A DNA stretch of 64,000 nucleotides from Neobacillus mesonae (lineage in GTDB: Bacteria; Bacillota; Bacilli; Bacillales; Cytobacillaceae): positions 1 to 64,000 of the forward strand of contig NZ_JAMBNQ010000015.1 of the NCBI RefSeq assembly GCF_023715155.1, given 5' to 3'. The notes below the pieces were generated by a model. It saw nothing but the letters and a program-made list of their open reading frames with translations. It had not been told where the DNA came from and did no database searches. The first letter of the stretch is position 1. Each line of letters opens with the position of its first letter. A program made the position numbers and the translations under genes. Below are positions 42,651-52,330 of this stretch, piece by piece.

Positions 42651-43556
42651 ATGCAAAAATTATTAAAGGTATCTGGGATTTTATTGATGACAAGTGGTTT
42701 GTTATTTGGCTGTTCCAATTCGGATAAAGGCGCAGCTCCAGCTAAAAATAAAGAAACAAACGAAACGGCTAATCCAGCAAAAGATTCATTTGAAGAGGTT
42801 ACAAACGAAACGGCTAATCCAGCAAAAGATTCATTTGAAGAGGTTACAAAGGAATATCGTCAGTATGCAATTGGCGAAATTGAAGAGTTTGTGAACGCGA
42901 CTGATGCGTTTACAGCTGCGGTCAAAAACGGTGATATCGAAAAAGCCAAAGAACTTTACGCTCCAGCACGAATGCATTATGAACGGGCAGAGCCGATTGC
43001 TGAAGTATTTGGTGATTTGGATCCAAAAATTGATGCACGTGAAGGGGATGTTTCCCAAGCAGAATGGACCGGTTATCATCGAATTGAAAAAGGATTATGG
43101 GAAGATAAAACGACAAAAGGCTATGAACAATATGCTGACCAGCTGATGAAGGATGTCAATCTTTTAAGGGCTAAGGTAGACACGGTTGAAGTGACTCCGG
43201 ACTTACTCATTACAGGGGCCGTTGATCTTTTAAATGAAGTGTCAACCTCAAAAGTAACAGGGGAAGAGGACCGTTATTCTCATACAGATCTATATGACTT
43301 TGCGGCCAATGTACAGGGTGCGGAAAAGATTTATCAACTGTTAAATCCAACATTAACAGAGAAAGATGAAGAATTGTCAAAGGAAATTAAAACTAGATTC
43401 CACAATGTTTATAGTTTGCTAGATAAGCATAAAGAGGGCAGCGGCTATAAAGTGTATACAGATTTATCAAAAGAAGAGGTAAAAGAATTAAGCCAGGCTA
43501 TCGATGCACTTGCCGAACCGCTTTCTCAAATAGGAATTGTAACGGAGGCGTCTTAA
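42651..43556 (+). CDS. efeO: Iron-uptake lipoprotein EfeO (EfeM type)
   Basis: A 301-residue exported lipoprotein. ATG 42651 gives a proper signal peptide MQKLLKVSGILLMTSGLLFGC with the lipobox Cys at about residue 21; the in-frame ATG at 42609 lies inside the Fur box. The imelysin/M75 domain has the metal-binding GYHRIEKGLWED. The cupredoxin domain of E. coli EfeO is absent, as in other Firmicutes. A perfect 45-bp tandem duplication encodes a doubled NETANPAKDSFEEVT linker. It delivers iron to EfeU with EfeB. Confidence 0.92.
   Translation: MQKLLKVSGILLMTSGLLFGCSNSDKGAAPAKNKETNETANPAKDSFEEVTNETANPAKDSFEEVTKEYRQYAIGEIEEFVNATDAFTAAVKNGDIEKAKELYAPARMHYERAEPIAEVFGDLDPKIDAREGDVSQAEWTGYHRIEKGLWEDKTTKGYEQYADQLMKDVNLLRAKVDTVEVTPDLLITGAVDLLNEVSTSKVTGEEDRYSHTDLYDFAANVQGAEKIYQLLNPTLTEKDEELSKEIKTRFHNVYSLLDKHKEGSGYKVYTDLSKEEVKELSQAIDALAEPLSQIGIVTEAS
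42756..42845. repeat. Perfect 45-bp tandem duplication inside efeO
   Basis: Bases 42756-42800 are repeated exactly at 42801-42845, in frame, doubling a 15-residue linker between the lipid anchor and the iron-binding domain. No substitution separates the copies, so the duplication is recent. Confidence 0.95.
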
Positions 43557-44846
43557 ATGACAACCGATAACAGCTTAGAAAAGACTTCTTTAGGAACAAG
43601 AAAAATTTCGCGCCGTGATGTATTAAAAACAGCAGGTATCGGAGGAATAGGGGCCCTGATTGGTGCATCCGGCGTCGGCGGATTATTGTCCATGACGGAA
43701 AATAAAGCATCCGGTTCCGGCAAGGAAGACATGGTTCCTTTCTATGGAAAACACCAGGCGGGTATTGTAACAAAGCCTCAGGACCATGTATATTTTGCAG
43801 CTTTAGATGTGACAGCATCCGAAAAAACAACGTTGATCAAGCTCTTTAAGGAATGGACGGAGGCAGCTGCTTTCATGACAACAGGCAAGCCTATTGGAGA
43901 ACTTACAAGTAATGAATTTTTGCCTCCAAAAGACACAGGGGAAGCTGCAGGATTATCAGCATCCAATCTTACAATTACCTTTGGAGCTGGACCAAGTCTT
44001 TTTGTGAAAAATGGTGAGGACCGCTTTGGTCTAAAACATAAGCAGCCACAAGAATTGGTTGACCTTCCAAAATTTCCGCTTGATGCATTGGAAAAGGAAT
44101 GGACGGGAGGCGACCTTTGTATCCAAGCCTGTGCAGACGATCCCCAGGTTGCCTTCCATGCGGTAAGAAACCTCATCCGGATTGCGAGAGGGAAAGCGAT
44201 TTTACGCTGGGCACAGCCGGGCTTTCAACGGACAAAGCAGGCTGATGCCAAAGAAGGGACGCCAAGAAACTTGTTCGGATTTAAGGACGGTACAGTAAAC
44301 CCTGATGTTAAAGATGAACAGCAGCTGAACAAACAGGTTTGGGTTCAGCCAGGGGACGGTCCAAACTGGCTTACCGGAGGCAGCTACCTGGTAGTAAGAA
44401 GAATTCAAATGTTTATTGAAGTTTGGGATCGAACTAATTTAAGAGAACAAGAGAATACGTTTGGCAGATACAGAGACAGCGGGGCGCCCCTTGGACAAAA
44501 AGGGGAGTTTGATCAATTGGATTTGAAAAATAAGAAAGAGAATGGCGACTACTTTATTCCGGTTGATTCACATGTCCGTCTATCACATGGGGACGGCACC
44601 CAGAAAATATTACGCCGGGCTTATTCCTATTCAAATGGGATGGACCTGAAAACGGGAAGTTTTGATGCCGGATTATTATTCTTATGTTTTCAACGGACGC
44701 CGAGTAAGCAGTTTATCCCTATCCAGCAGCGCTTAGCAAAAATGGATAAGCTGAATGAATATACATCACACCGCGGCAGCGCCATTTTTGCCTGCTTTCC
44801 CGGAACCAAACAGGGCGGATATATAGGAGAAACACTTTTTAAATAG
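43557..44846 (+). CDS. efeB: Tat-exported Dyp-type heme peroxidase EfeB
   Basis: A 429-residue peroxidase/deferrochelatase. A Tat signal with SRRDVLKTAGIGG is at residues 18-30. The DyP hallmark GFKDGTVNP (catalytic Asp) lies near 240, and the proximal heme His is probably in SHVRLSHGDG near 340. The ATG directly follows the efeO stop (TAAATG) with GGAGGCG inside the efeO end, so the genes are co-translated. It oxidises or releases iron for EfeU. Confidence 0.95.
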   Translation: MTTDNSLEKTSLGTRKISRRDVLKTAGIGGIGALIGASGVGGLLSMTENKASGSGKEDMVPFYGKHQAGIVTKPQDHVYFAALDVTASEKTTLIKLFKEWTEAAAFMTTGKPIGELTSNEFLPPKDTGEAAGLSASNLTITFGAGPSLFVKNGEDRFGLKHKQPQELVDLPKFPLDALEKEWTGGDLCIQACADDPQVAFHAVRNLIRIARGKAILRWAQPGFQRTKQADAKEGTPRNLFGFKDGTVNPDVKDEQQLNKQVWVQPGDGPNWLTGGSYLVVRRIQMFIEVWDRTNLREQENTFGRYRDSGAPLGQKGEFDQLDLKNKKENGDYFIPVDSHVRLSHGDGTQKILRRAYSYSNGMDLKTGSFDAGLLFLCFQRTPSKQFIPIQQRLAKMDKLNEYTSHRGSAIFACFPGTKQGGYIGETLFK

Positions 44847-44875
44847 CATCCCCAGTTGAGTGCTTCTGCCCTTTA

Positions 44876-45118
44876 GAGAATTACGGGCGCTTGTGCTTTT
44901 CCAGTAATATATGAATTAATAAGTTTCGAATTTGAGAATTGTCCAGCGCAAGCAGCCTGGCCCCTCGAGGTCCAATAACCTTCATCCAAAAGGTCAAAAA
45001 ACGAACTATTGGGCATGAAGAACATATGCTTGTCGGGGCTGTAGACAAAGGAAGCTGCTAAGAATAATCATCGCTGGAACAAGCTGTGTTATTCCGAAGG
45101 CGCTTGTGCTTTTCTTAT
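44876..45118 (+). repeat. Dispersed repeat copy with duplicated right end
   Basis: The stretch from GAATTGTCCAGC (44935) to GAAGGCGCTTGTGCTTTT (45096-45114) matches, in the opposite direction, a second copy at 48348-48460. An extra right-end fragment (GGGCGCTTGTGCTTTTC) lies at 44884-44900. There is no coding capacity. This type of element occurs in many places in Bacillaceae genomes (recalled, not checked). It fills the gap between efeB and efeU. Confidence 0.7.
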
Positions 45119-45132
45119 AAGGAGAGAGAAAG

Positions 45133-46887
45133 ATGCACCAAATGATGAAAATAGGAAAGCTGTTTATTTTGTTGATTGCGTTATTATTTCTTTTTCAGTC
45201 ATCCCATTTTACGGCCGATGCTGCCGAAAACCATGATGAATTATTTGTTTTGATTGGCGACAGCTTAATGAAAGCAAAGGACGGGGATGTTGAAACAGTT
45301 GCTAAGAATATGGAGCAGTTTGCTCATGCTTGGACATCAGTTAAAAAGGATGGTCCGGAGGCAAAAAGTGTTGACCAGGAACTGGCTAAGGTCCAAAATT
45401 TACTAGCTGAAAAGCAGGCAGACAGCCAGGCAATATCCAAAGGCTTATCAGCACTCTCCAGCGCAGTCGTTCTATATGATGAAGCACAAAATCCTGTAAA
45501 TAAGGAAAAAGCGAAAGAGAAAGTAAACCAGCTCCTCCCACTGATTGAAAATTTAAAGAAATCCCTTGCAGAGGGGGACACATCGGCATTAAAGGGACGG
45601 TATCAAGCGATTATGAATCAATGGACTGCATCAGAAAAAGTGGTCCATGATGAAAGTATTGCTGCTTATGGGAATATCGAAAAATATTCGGCACTCATCC
45701 GAATTGCGATTACACAAGAGCCAGCTGATTTGGAAAAAGCTGAGATTAACGCCGATAAACTGAAAGAGGAAGTGGAGCATTTTCTTGCTGGAAAAACAGC
45801 AAAGGGTGTCGGCGGAGAATATTCTTTGACAGATGTCACAGATTTACTGAGCAGTTCTGAAAACGCAATTTCTGAAAAGGATTATCAAAAAGCAAGTACG
45901 GATTTAAATGAAATACTAAACATCTGGCCTATGGTCGAAGGGGACGTACAAACGAGAGACAGCAAGCTGTATAGTGATGTCGAAACAAAAATTCCTGCTG
46001 CCATCAGTATGTTAAACTCTAAAACAGTGGATCAGGAAAAAGCAGTGGCCATTACCAAAGATCTTCATTCAAGATTATTACCTTTGACGAGCAAAACAGA
46101 TTACAGTTTATGGGATGCAGCCCTTATTTTACTAAGAGAAGGGCTCGAAGCCATCTTAATTGTCGGCACTTTGATTGCCTTCTTAAAGAAAATGGGTCAG
46201 GCAAACAAGCAAAAATGGATTTGGACAGGAGTGGCTGCCGGTATTCTGGCAAGCGCAGGACTAGCTGTCATTATCAATATTATTTTTTCAAATATTGTTG
46301 CAGCCTCCAGCAGGGAATATATCGAAGGCATAACTGGGATTGTGGCAGTAGTGATGATGCTGACAGTGGGGGCATGGCTCCATAATAAATCAAGCATTGG
46401 AAACTGGAATAGGTATATCAACCAGCAAATGCAGCAGGCAATTGCTAAGGGAAGTCTGATTTCCTTTGCTTTTATCAGCTTTCTATCTGTATTTCGTGAA
46501 GGTGCGGAGACCATTATTTTTTACACAGGGATTACCCCGTATATCAGCCTGCAGCAGCTGATTTTAGGTATTGTCCTCGCAATTGCCATTCTTGCTGTCA
46601 TCGGCTTTATGATTATTCACTATAGTGTCAAAATCCCAATCAGATTCTTTTTTAAAGCTGCAACGATTCTGATTTATCTTTTAGCCTTTAAAATCCTGGG
46701 GGTCAGCGTCCATGCCCTGCAGATTTCAAATGTACTATCTATGAGCACATCTCAGCATCTGCCATATGCAGACTGGATTGGATTGTACCCGACATGGGAA
46801 ACATTGTTAACCCAATTGCTGTTGATTGTAATCATTTTGGTGCTGACATGGGTTGTTAAAAAACGAACGGCGGCAAAAAACGTGTAA
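45133..46887 (+). CDS. efeU: Iron permease EfeU (FTR1 family) with long extracellular N-terminal domain
   Basis: A 584-residue protein. A signal peptide (residues about 10-30, ending TADAA) leads a 300-residue helical extracellular region. The FTR1 permease follows, with seven membrane segments and two REGxE iron-binding motifs: LREGLEAILIVG (about 335) and FREGAETIIFY (about 456). B. subtilis EfeU is about 480 residues, so the external domain is extended. AAGGAGAG precedes the ATG. It is separated from efeB by about 290 bases of dispersed repeat. Confidence 0.92.
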   Translation: MHQMMKIGKLFILLIALLFLFQSSHFTADAAENHDELFVLIGDSLMKAKDGDVETVAKNMEQFAHAWTSVKKDGPEAKSVDQELAKVQNLLAEKQADSQAISKGLSALSSAVVLYDEAQNPVNKEKAKEKVNQLLPLIENLKKSLAEGDTSALKGRYQAIMNQWTASEKVVHDESIAAYGNIEKYSALIRIAITQEPADLEKAEINADKLKEEVEHFLAGKTAKGVGGEYSLTDVTDLLSSSENAISEKDYQKASTDLNEILNIWPMVEGDVQTRDSKLYSDVETKIPAAISMLNSKTVDQEKAVAITKDLHSRLLPLTSKTDYSLWDAALILLREGLEAILIVGTLIAFLKKMGQANKQKWIWTGVAAGILASAGLAVIINIIFSNIVAASSREYIEGITGIVAVVMMLTVGAWLHNKSSIGNWNRYINQQMQQAIAKGSLISFAFISFLSVFREGAETIIFYTGITPYISLQQLILGIVLAIAILAVIGFMIIHYSVKIPIRFFFKAATILIYLLAFKILGVSVHALQISNVLSMSTSQHLPYADWIGLYPTWETLLTQLLLIVIILVLTWVVKKRTAAKNV

Positions 46888-46916
46888 CAGGGCTTTGTTG
46901 AAGCCCTGTTTTTTTA
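46887..46916 (+). terminator. efeU terminator
   Basis: CAGGGCTT pairs with AAGCCCTG around TGTTG... and is followed by T7. Confidence 0.9.
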
Positions 46917-47019
46917 CGTCTTAGGAAGTGAAAAATTCTCCTACTATTCCATAGACTTGTCTCATAAATTATAAAGTAAATCTTTAACAAGTGAGACTAC
47001 AGCAAAGGGAGAGTCTAAA

Positions 47020-48345
47020 TTGGGCATTTATTATCGAGGTATCTTATTTTTAGTCATAACTGCGTTCTTAGGAGAAGGAATTGAAATATTGATTAATATG
47101 ATTTTAGCACGGGAGCTGGGGTCACATGGGTTAGGATTATATATGTCTATACTGCCGACAATCTTTTTAATCGTCCTCATATCCAGTTTCGAGCTGCCGG
47201 TATCCATCTCCAAGTTCATCGCGGAACGAGAAGAGCGTTATCACCGGAACATCCTATATCACGCCATCACGATTACGATTATTTTCACTAGTCTCTTATT
47301 TGTAGTAGGAACGATGCTGCTGCCATTTATTCCAGTGTTTAATTCCTATCATCCCTATGTCCGCTGGCTAGTCATCATCTTGATTCCTGTTATTTCCTTC
47401 ACCTCGGTTGCCAGGGGCTATTTTATGGGCAGGCAGGAGATGGGGAAAATTGCAATTTCCAACTTTTTGCGAAAAATTGTTCAGCTTGCCGTGCTATTTG
47501 GCTTATTTCGTTTTTTTGACTTTAATTCGGAATCATCTCTGTTAATTGCAATTAGTACACTCATTGGCAGCGAGATTGTCGTTTTTCTATATTTGGTTTT
47601 CATGTTTATCATCCAGTTCCAACAGATAAGAAAGCAGCCTTTTTCCAATTTAAACCGCAAAACCGTTCGGAAAAATTTAATGGCAGTATCCATTCCAACA
47701 ACGGGCATGCGGTTGTTTTCCGCTTTTACCAATGCGCTGCAGCCTTTCCTAATAAAAGCTGCACTGGTGTATTCAGGAATCTCCAGCATACAGGCGACAG
47801 AACAGTTCGGTATGCTGATGGGTGTGGCAATGTCAATTGGCTTTTTTCCGGGATTTATTGCCCATTCCTTGTTGATTGTTCTTATACCAGGTGTTTCGAA
47901 AACACATTCAGACCGGGACTTTTTTAGTCTGCAAAAAATGCTGCAGCAGGTCATGTTTCTGACCCTTGGGTATGGAATTGCTGCCGTAGCCATCTTCTAC
48001 TTTTTCGCACCTGAATTAACGTCACTATTTTTCAAATCAGATATGCCTGCCATCTATTTACAATTGCTTTGGCCGTTTTTCCTGTTCCATTACTTTGTCA
48101 TGCCGCTGCAGGGGTTTATGATTGGCTTGGATTTAATTAAAGAGGCATTCATTCATATCATCTGGGCAACTGTGATTTCGTTCGGCTTGATTCTTTGGCT
48201 TGGATCGATGCCTGAATGGCGGATGAACGGGATTATCATTGGGATGAATACGGGGTCTGTCTTACTAGCATTAATGCATTATTTAACAGTTTGTAAAAAA
48301 ATTGGTGTTTCCTTCTTCATGAGGGGGGTTTTACAAAAAGAATAA
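47020..48345 (+). CDS. SpoVB/YkvU-like oligosaccharide flippase family protein
   Basis: A 441-residue membrane protein of the MVF/polysaccharide-flippase family with 12 or more hydrophobic segments and the family opening AFLGEGIEILINMILARELG. B. subtilis SpoVB has about 518 residues and YkvU about 445, so the length fits YkvU better. It is likely to move lipid-linked sugars across the membrane during sporulation or wall synthesis. TTG 47020 follows AAAGGGAGAG. Confidence 0.85.
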   Translation: MGIYYRGILFLVITAFLGEGIEILINMILARELGSHGLGLYMSILPTIFLIVLISSFELPVSISKFIAEREERYHRNILYHAITITIIFTSLLFVVGTMLLPFIPVFNSYHPYVRWLVIILIPVISFTSVARGYFMGRQEMGKIAISNFLRKIVQLAVLFGLFRFFDFNSESSLLIAISTLIGSEIVVFLYLVFMFIIQFQQIRKQPFSNLNRKTVRKNLMAVSIPTTGMRLFSAFTNALQPFLIKAALVYSGISSIQATEQFGMLMGVAMSIGFFPGFIAHSLLIVLIPGVSKTHSDRDFFSLQKMLQQVMFLTLGYGIAAVAIFYFFAPELTSLFFKSDMPAIYLQLLWPFFLFHYFVMPLQGFMIGLDLIKEAFIHIIWATVISFGLILWLGSMPEWRMNGIIIGMNTGSVLLALMHYLTVCKKIGVSFFMRGVLQKE

Positions 48346-48347
48346 CT

Positions 48348-48460
48348 AAGAAAAGTGCAAGCGCCTTCGGAATGTACTGCTTTTTCCTGCGATGATTACT
48401 CCAAGCAGCTTATTCAAAGAGGAAAACGGGCTAGGAGCTGAAGCTGGACAATTCTAGAGG
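48348..48460 (-). repeat. Second copy of the dispersed repeat, inverted
   Basis: On the minus strand it runs from GAATTGTCCAGC (48458-48447) through TAATCATCGC to CCGAAGGCGCTTGCAC (about 48372-48357), the same ends as the copy at 44935-45114. It is shorter (about 110 against 180 bp), lacking a middle part. Confidence 0.7.
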
Positions 48461-48487
48461 TCGAAACAGATAAATTCTTATAGTAGA

Positions 48488-48520
48488 ACAAAAGGAGCTT
48501 GGTAACCAAGCTCCTTTTGT
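48488..48520. terminator. Bidirectional terminator before the BI-1 gene
   Basis: ACAAAAGGAGCTTGG pairs perfectly with CCAAGCTCCTTTTGT; the arms give T-rich tails both ways. Confidence 0.9.
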
Positions 48521-49159
48521 TTAGTCTCTGCTTCCCAGAATCCCGAAGATACGCAGGATACTGATGAACAGGTTGACGAAATCAAGATAAAGGCTTAATG
48601 CCATTAATGGTACGTCTTCAGCCCTTACTCCGTAATGCTTCATTCGGCTGATGTCAAAGAGTACGTAGCCGCTGAATACCATCACCCCGATAAAGGAGAA
48701 CGCAAGCATTCCGGTTGAGCTTAGCGGGAAGAAGATATTAAAAATCGAAATCGCGACAAGGGCCAAGAGAGCTGCAAAAAGGAAACCGCCTAAGAAAGAG
48801 AAATTCCTTTTGGACTTCGCAGCATAAATGGCAATACCCGTAAACATCACCGTTGTGGTAGCAAATGCATTAATGACAACATTCGCACCGGCTGTTGTTG
48901 CATAGTAGGCGACAATCGGATACAAGGTTACCCCTGAAATAAAGGTAAAGATATATAAGAACGAATACGATATCGCCTTTTTTCGTCTAAAAAACACGGC
49001 AGCGATAATCATGACTAATTCTAAAATCGACAGTGGCAGAAACAAGCTGGGCGGAACATAGACTCCGGCCATTGTACCAACAAAAGCAATAGCTAGGGAG
49101 AGGGCGAATGTCCGTAATACGGAAGGCATAAATTCAGACGATGTTTGCGTATTATACAA
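48521..49159 (-). CDS. Bax inhibitor-1/YccA family membrane protein (YetJ-like)
   Basis: A 212-residue protein with seven hydrophobic segments. The paired aspartates that gate calcium in B. subtilis YetJ correspond to VLFDISRM (about residue 168) and LYLDFVNLF (about 193). The expected role is a pH-sensitive calcium leak in the cell membrane. An AGGTGAAG lies before the ATG. Confidence 0.9.
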   Translation of the reverse strand: MYNTQTSSEFMPSVLRTFALSLAIAFVGTMAGVYVPPSLFLPLSILELVMIIAAVFFRRKKAISYSFLYIFTFISGVTLYPIVAYYATTAGANVVINAFATTTVMFTGIAIYAAKSKRNFSFLGGFLFAALLALVAISIFNIFFPLSSTGMLAFSFIGVMVFSGYVLFDISRMKHYGVRAEDVPLMALSLYLDFVNLFISILRIFGILGSRD

Positions 49160-49210
49160 TTTTCTTCACCTCATCAATATTGTCTTACATTAAGTTATAC
49201 GAAGAATGGG

Positions 49211-49603
49211 TCAAGATGTTTCATTTTTTCGCAAAATATTTTTATCTTCTTTTAAAAGGTCACGGATTTCCGTTAAAAGTTCTTCTGTACGATCCACTTT
49301 TACTTCTTCGATAACCTCTTCCTTCTTTTTAAACCGGTTTAAGAATTTTACAAAAAGAAAAATAGAGAAGGCGATGATAAAGAAATCCACTACGGTTTGA
49401 ATAAACTGGCCGTATTTTAGCTTTCCTAACGTAAGGTCGGTAAAGTCAACATGACCTAAGCCTAATATTAAGCCAATCAATGGCATAATAATATCGGCAA
49501 CGAGTGAGGAAACGATTTTTCCAAAGGCACCGCCGATGATTACCCCGACAGCAAGGTCAATGACATTCCCTTTCATCGCAAATTGTTTAAATTCATTCCA
49601 CAT
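49211..49603 (-). CDS. mscL: Large-conductance mechanosensitive channel MscL
   Basis: A 130-residue channel that opens on membrane tension to release solutes in osmotic downshock. The N-terminal amphipathic helix [19 protein letters not shown] and TM1 [16 protein letters not shown] are typical, followed by TM2 ([16 protein letters not shown]) and a charged C-terminal helix. AGGAGG precedes the ATG. Confidence 0.97.
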   Translation of the reverse strand: MWNEFKQFAMKGNVIDLAVGVIIGGAFGKIVSSLVADIIMPLIGLILGLGHVDFTDLTLGKLKYGQFIQTVVDFFIIAFSIFLFVKFLNRFKKKEEVIEEVKVDRTEELLTEIRDLLKEDKNILRKNETS

Positions 49604-49727
49604 GTATCTACTTCCTCCTAATTTAAATACCTAAATATTTATTATCCTATAAACATGGGCATTGCGCAACCAAAGGGCGGTATCTGTTAATTTTTGTGGT
49701 GAATTTTGGGGACCTCCATGAAAAAAA

Positions 49728-49753
49728 AGAGCAGGCAGGCCTGCTCTTTTTTA
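49728..49753 (-). terminator. Terminator of ampS
   Basis: AGAGCAGGC pairs with GCCTGCTCT around AG; A- and T-runs flank both sides, so it can act in both directions. Confidence 0.85.
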
Positions 49754-49758
49754 ATAAA

Positions 49759-50991
49759 TTAAAATGCCCAGTTTCCGTTCCTGAAAATCGGCTCATTTTT
49801 TCCATCAGCTGTAATGCCGTCAATGTCCATTTCAGCGGAACCGATCATGAAGTCCACATGTGTGATACTTTCATTGAGACCATTTTCCTTTAGTTCGTTT
49901 GAGGACATCTTTTTGCCGCCTTCAATACAGAAAGCGTAGGCACTGCCAATGGCAAGATGGTTTGAGGCATTTTCATCAAACAAGGTGTTAAAGAAAAGAA
50001 TGTTTGATTGTGAAATTGGCGAGTTATATGGGACAAGAGCAATCTCTCCAAGATAGCGTGAACCTTCATCGGTTTCCACTATATGTTTGAGCACTTCTTC
50101 GCCTTCCTGTGCTTTCACTGAGACGATTTTTCCATTTTCAAATGTAATTGAAAATCGGTCGATAATGTTGCCGCCATAGCTAAGCGGTTTTGTGCTGGCA
50201 ACTGTTCCGTTAACTCCCGTTTTTAGCGGGACAGTAAATACTTCCTCTGTCGGCATATTAGCCATAAATTCTATACCATTTTCATTTGTGCTGCCGGCGC
50301 CGACCCATAGATGGTTTTTAGGAAGCTCGATAGTTAAATCAGTGCCAGGTGCTGTATAATGCAGTTTCGAATAACGTTTTTCATTTAGATAGTTAACCTT
50401 TTCATGCAGGGTTTCGTCATGTTTTTTCCATGCCTCAATTGGGCTTACAGTATCCACACGAACTGCTTTAAAAATGGCATCCCAAAGAAGGGAAACCTGC
50501 TGGTCTTGTGGTGCGTCAGGAAAAACCTTTGCTGCCCATGCAGGAGAGGCTGCAGCCACAACTGTCCAGCTGATTTTATCCGACTGAACCGCTTGACGGA
50601 ATTTAGACAGCGCTTTACCAGCAACTTTATTAAAATTGGCAATTCGCTCTGGATTTACCCCTTTTAATAAATCAGGACTGGAAGAGACCACAGACATGAA
50701 CGCGGCGCCTTTTTTAACAAGGTCTTCCTGTTCTTTTGCACGCCACTCTGGATATTCATGAAAAGCTTCATCAGGGGCCATTTCATATTTTGTTTTTGAA
50801 ACTGCATCATCGCTCCAATTGACAATAATGTTTAACGCTCCCGCTTCGTATGCCTTTTTAACGGCAAGGCGGACAAATTCAGCAGAATCAATAGCAGCAT
50901 TAATGACCAATATCTGTCCCTTTTGGACATTCACGCCAACCCTGACAGCAAGCTCCGCGTATTTTTCTAAGCTCTTTTGAAAATTACTCAT
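49759..50991 (-). CDS. ampS: M29 family aminopeptidase AmpS
   Basis: A 410-residue metal-dependent aminopeptidase, the length of B. subtilis AmpS. ATG 50991 follows AAAGGAG; the longer frame to 51072 has no ribosome site. The M29 features NWSDDAVSKTKY, MANMPTEEVFTVP (metal-binding Glu), GEIALVPYNSPIS and SITHVDFMIGS (metal-binding His and Asp) are in order. It cleaves N-terminal residues from peptides in the cytosol. Confidence 0.95.
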   Translation of the reverse strand: MSNFQKSLEKYAELAVRVGVNVQKGQILVINAAIDSAEFVRLAVKKAYEAGALNIIVNWSDDAVSKTKYEMAPDEAFHEYPEWRAKEQEDLVKKGAAFMSVVSSSPDLLKGVNPERIANFNKVAGKALSKFRQAVQSDKISWTVVAAASPAWAAKVFPDAPQDQQVSLLWDAIFKAVRVDTVSPIEAWKKHDETLHEKVNYLNEKRYSKLHYTAPGTDLTIELPKNHLWVGAGSTNENGIEFMANMPTEEVFTVPLKTGVNGTVASTKPLSYGGNIIDRFSITFENGKIVSVKAQEGEEVLKHIVETDEGSRYLGEIALVPYNSPISQSNILFFNTLFDENASNHLAIGSAYAFCIEGGKKMSSNELKENGLNESITHVDFMIGSAEMDIDGITADGKNEPIFRNGNWAF

Positions 50992-51095
50992 ATGTATTTT
51001 CTCCTTTTTCAGAATCTTTTTTAATATTGTAACGGTTTTTTCTGGAAAAAGAAACTTTAAGGAAAAAGGCATAAAAAAACAGTAAAGATTGCTCT

Positions 51096-51212
51096 CTACT
51101 GAAGTTTGCTTCCATATACTTTTAAATTAAAATAAACACCTGTAGAAAATAATACGAGAAATGTGATCATGCCTGCAATTGAAGTTGGAGCCATGAATTG
51201 CGATAGTTCCAT
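51096..51212 (-). CDS. Small membrane protein, 38 residues
   Basis: Reading from ATG 51212, which follows GGCGGTGGA, the frame gives MELSQFMAPTSIAG, a hydrophobic helix MITFLVLFSTGVYF and a short NLKVYGSKLQ tail. One membrane segment. The ribosome site and hydrophobic profile support it; no family recognised. It may be co-transcribed with ampS. Confidence 0.5.
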   Translation of the reverse strand: MELSQFMAPTSIAGMITFLVLFSTGVYFNLKVYGSKLQ

Positions 51213-51449
51213 GAATTCCACCGCCCAAAATATTAATTATTTCCATACTAATTATAATACGTAAAGACTTAATTGTGAACATTTTGGTACAACTTATTGA
51301 CAAGATTTCGAACTTTTTTATTGTGGTGGGGATTTAGGAATTTTTTAATAGGAGGGGGGAAATGGAAAAGTTGTTAGAGGGACCCGTGAAGGTGAAAATC
51401 ATTTTTACACGTTCAAGAGGGGTTTATAGTACGCGTTATCAGGGAAAGG

Positions 51450-52330
51450 GACGGCATCCTGCGCTCTAAGAAAGGTTCATAGAGCGGGGAAGAAGGGAAA
51501 ATCTAGAGAAACGCGCACTAAGAGGGAATCAAAGAGCGCGATAAAAGGGGAAAACTTAAATCCTGCGCTCTAAGCAAGGTTCATAGAGCGGGGAAGGAGG
51601 GGAAATCTAGAGAAACGCGCTCTAAGAGGGAATCAAAGAGCGCGATAAAAGGGGAAACCTAGAATCCTGCGCACTAAGAGAGGTTCATAGAGCGGGGAAG
51701 AAGGGAAAATATAGAGAAACGCGCACTAAGAGGGAATCAAAGAGCGCGATAAAAGGGAAAACCTAGAATCCTGCGCACTAAGAGAGGTTCATAGAGCGGG
51801 GAAGGAGGGGAAATCTAGAGAAACGCGCTCTAAGAGGGAATCAAAGAGCGCGATAAAAGGGAAAACCTAGAATCCTGCGCACTAAGAGAGGTTCATAGAG
51901 CGGGGAAGGAGGGAAAATCTAGAGAATCGTGCTCTAAGAGGGAATCAAAGAGCGCGATAAAAGGGAAAAACTTAAATCCTGCGCTCTAAGAAAGGTTCAT
52001 AGAGCGGGGAAGGAGGGAAAATCTAGAGAAATGCGCTCTAAGAGGGAATCAAAGAGCGCGATAAAAGGGAAAACCTAGAATCTTGCGCACTAAGAGAGGT
52101 TCATAGAGCGGGGAAGAAGGGAAAATATAGAGAAACGCGCTCTAAGAGGGAATCAAAGAGCGCGATAAAAGGGGAAACCTAGAATCCTGCGCTCTAAGAG
52201 AAGTTTATAGAGCGGGGAAGAAGGGAAAATATAGAGAAACGCGCTCTAAGAGGGAATTAAAGAGCGCGTTAAAAGGAGAAAACTAGAATCCTTCGCTCTA
52301 AGAGAGGTTCATAGAGAGAAGAGAAAGAAT
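51450..52330. repeat. Tandem array F, 52-bp half-units in alternating pairs (about 104-bp unit)
   Basis: Two related half-units alternate every 51-52 bp: one with CGCGCTCTAAG ... AAAGAGCGCG (perfect hairpin arms CGCGCTCT/AGAGCGCG) and one with TGCGCTCTAAG ... CATAGAGCGG. Landmarks fall at 51513, 51564 and 51616. About 17 half-units are present. The arms and TTCATAGA link it to array A at the left end of the window. The stretch 51213-51449 holds no other recognisable feature. Confidence 0.93.

Noticed and set aside
46905..46928. TACGTCTTAGG found after both the efeU and LysM-CAP terminators (also 38717-38729)
   Set aside because: An 11-base match at two places after T-runs is suggestive, but too short to separate from chance without a genome count.
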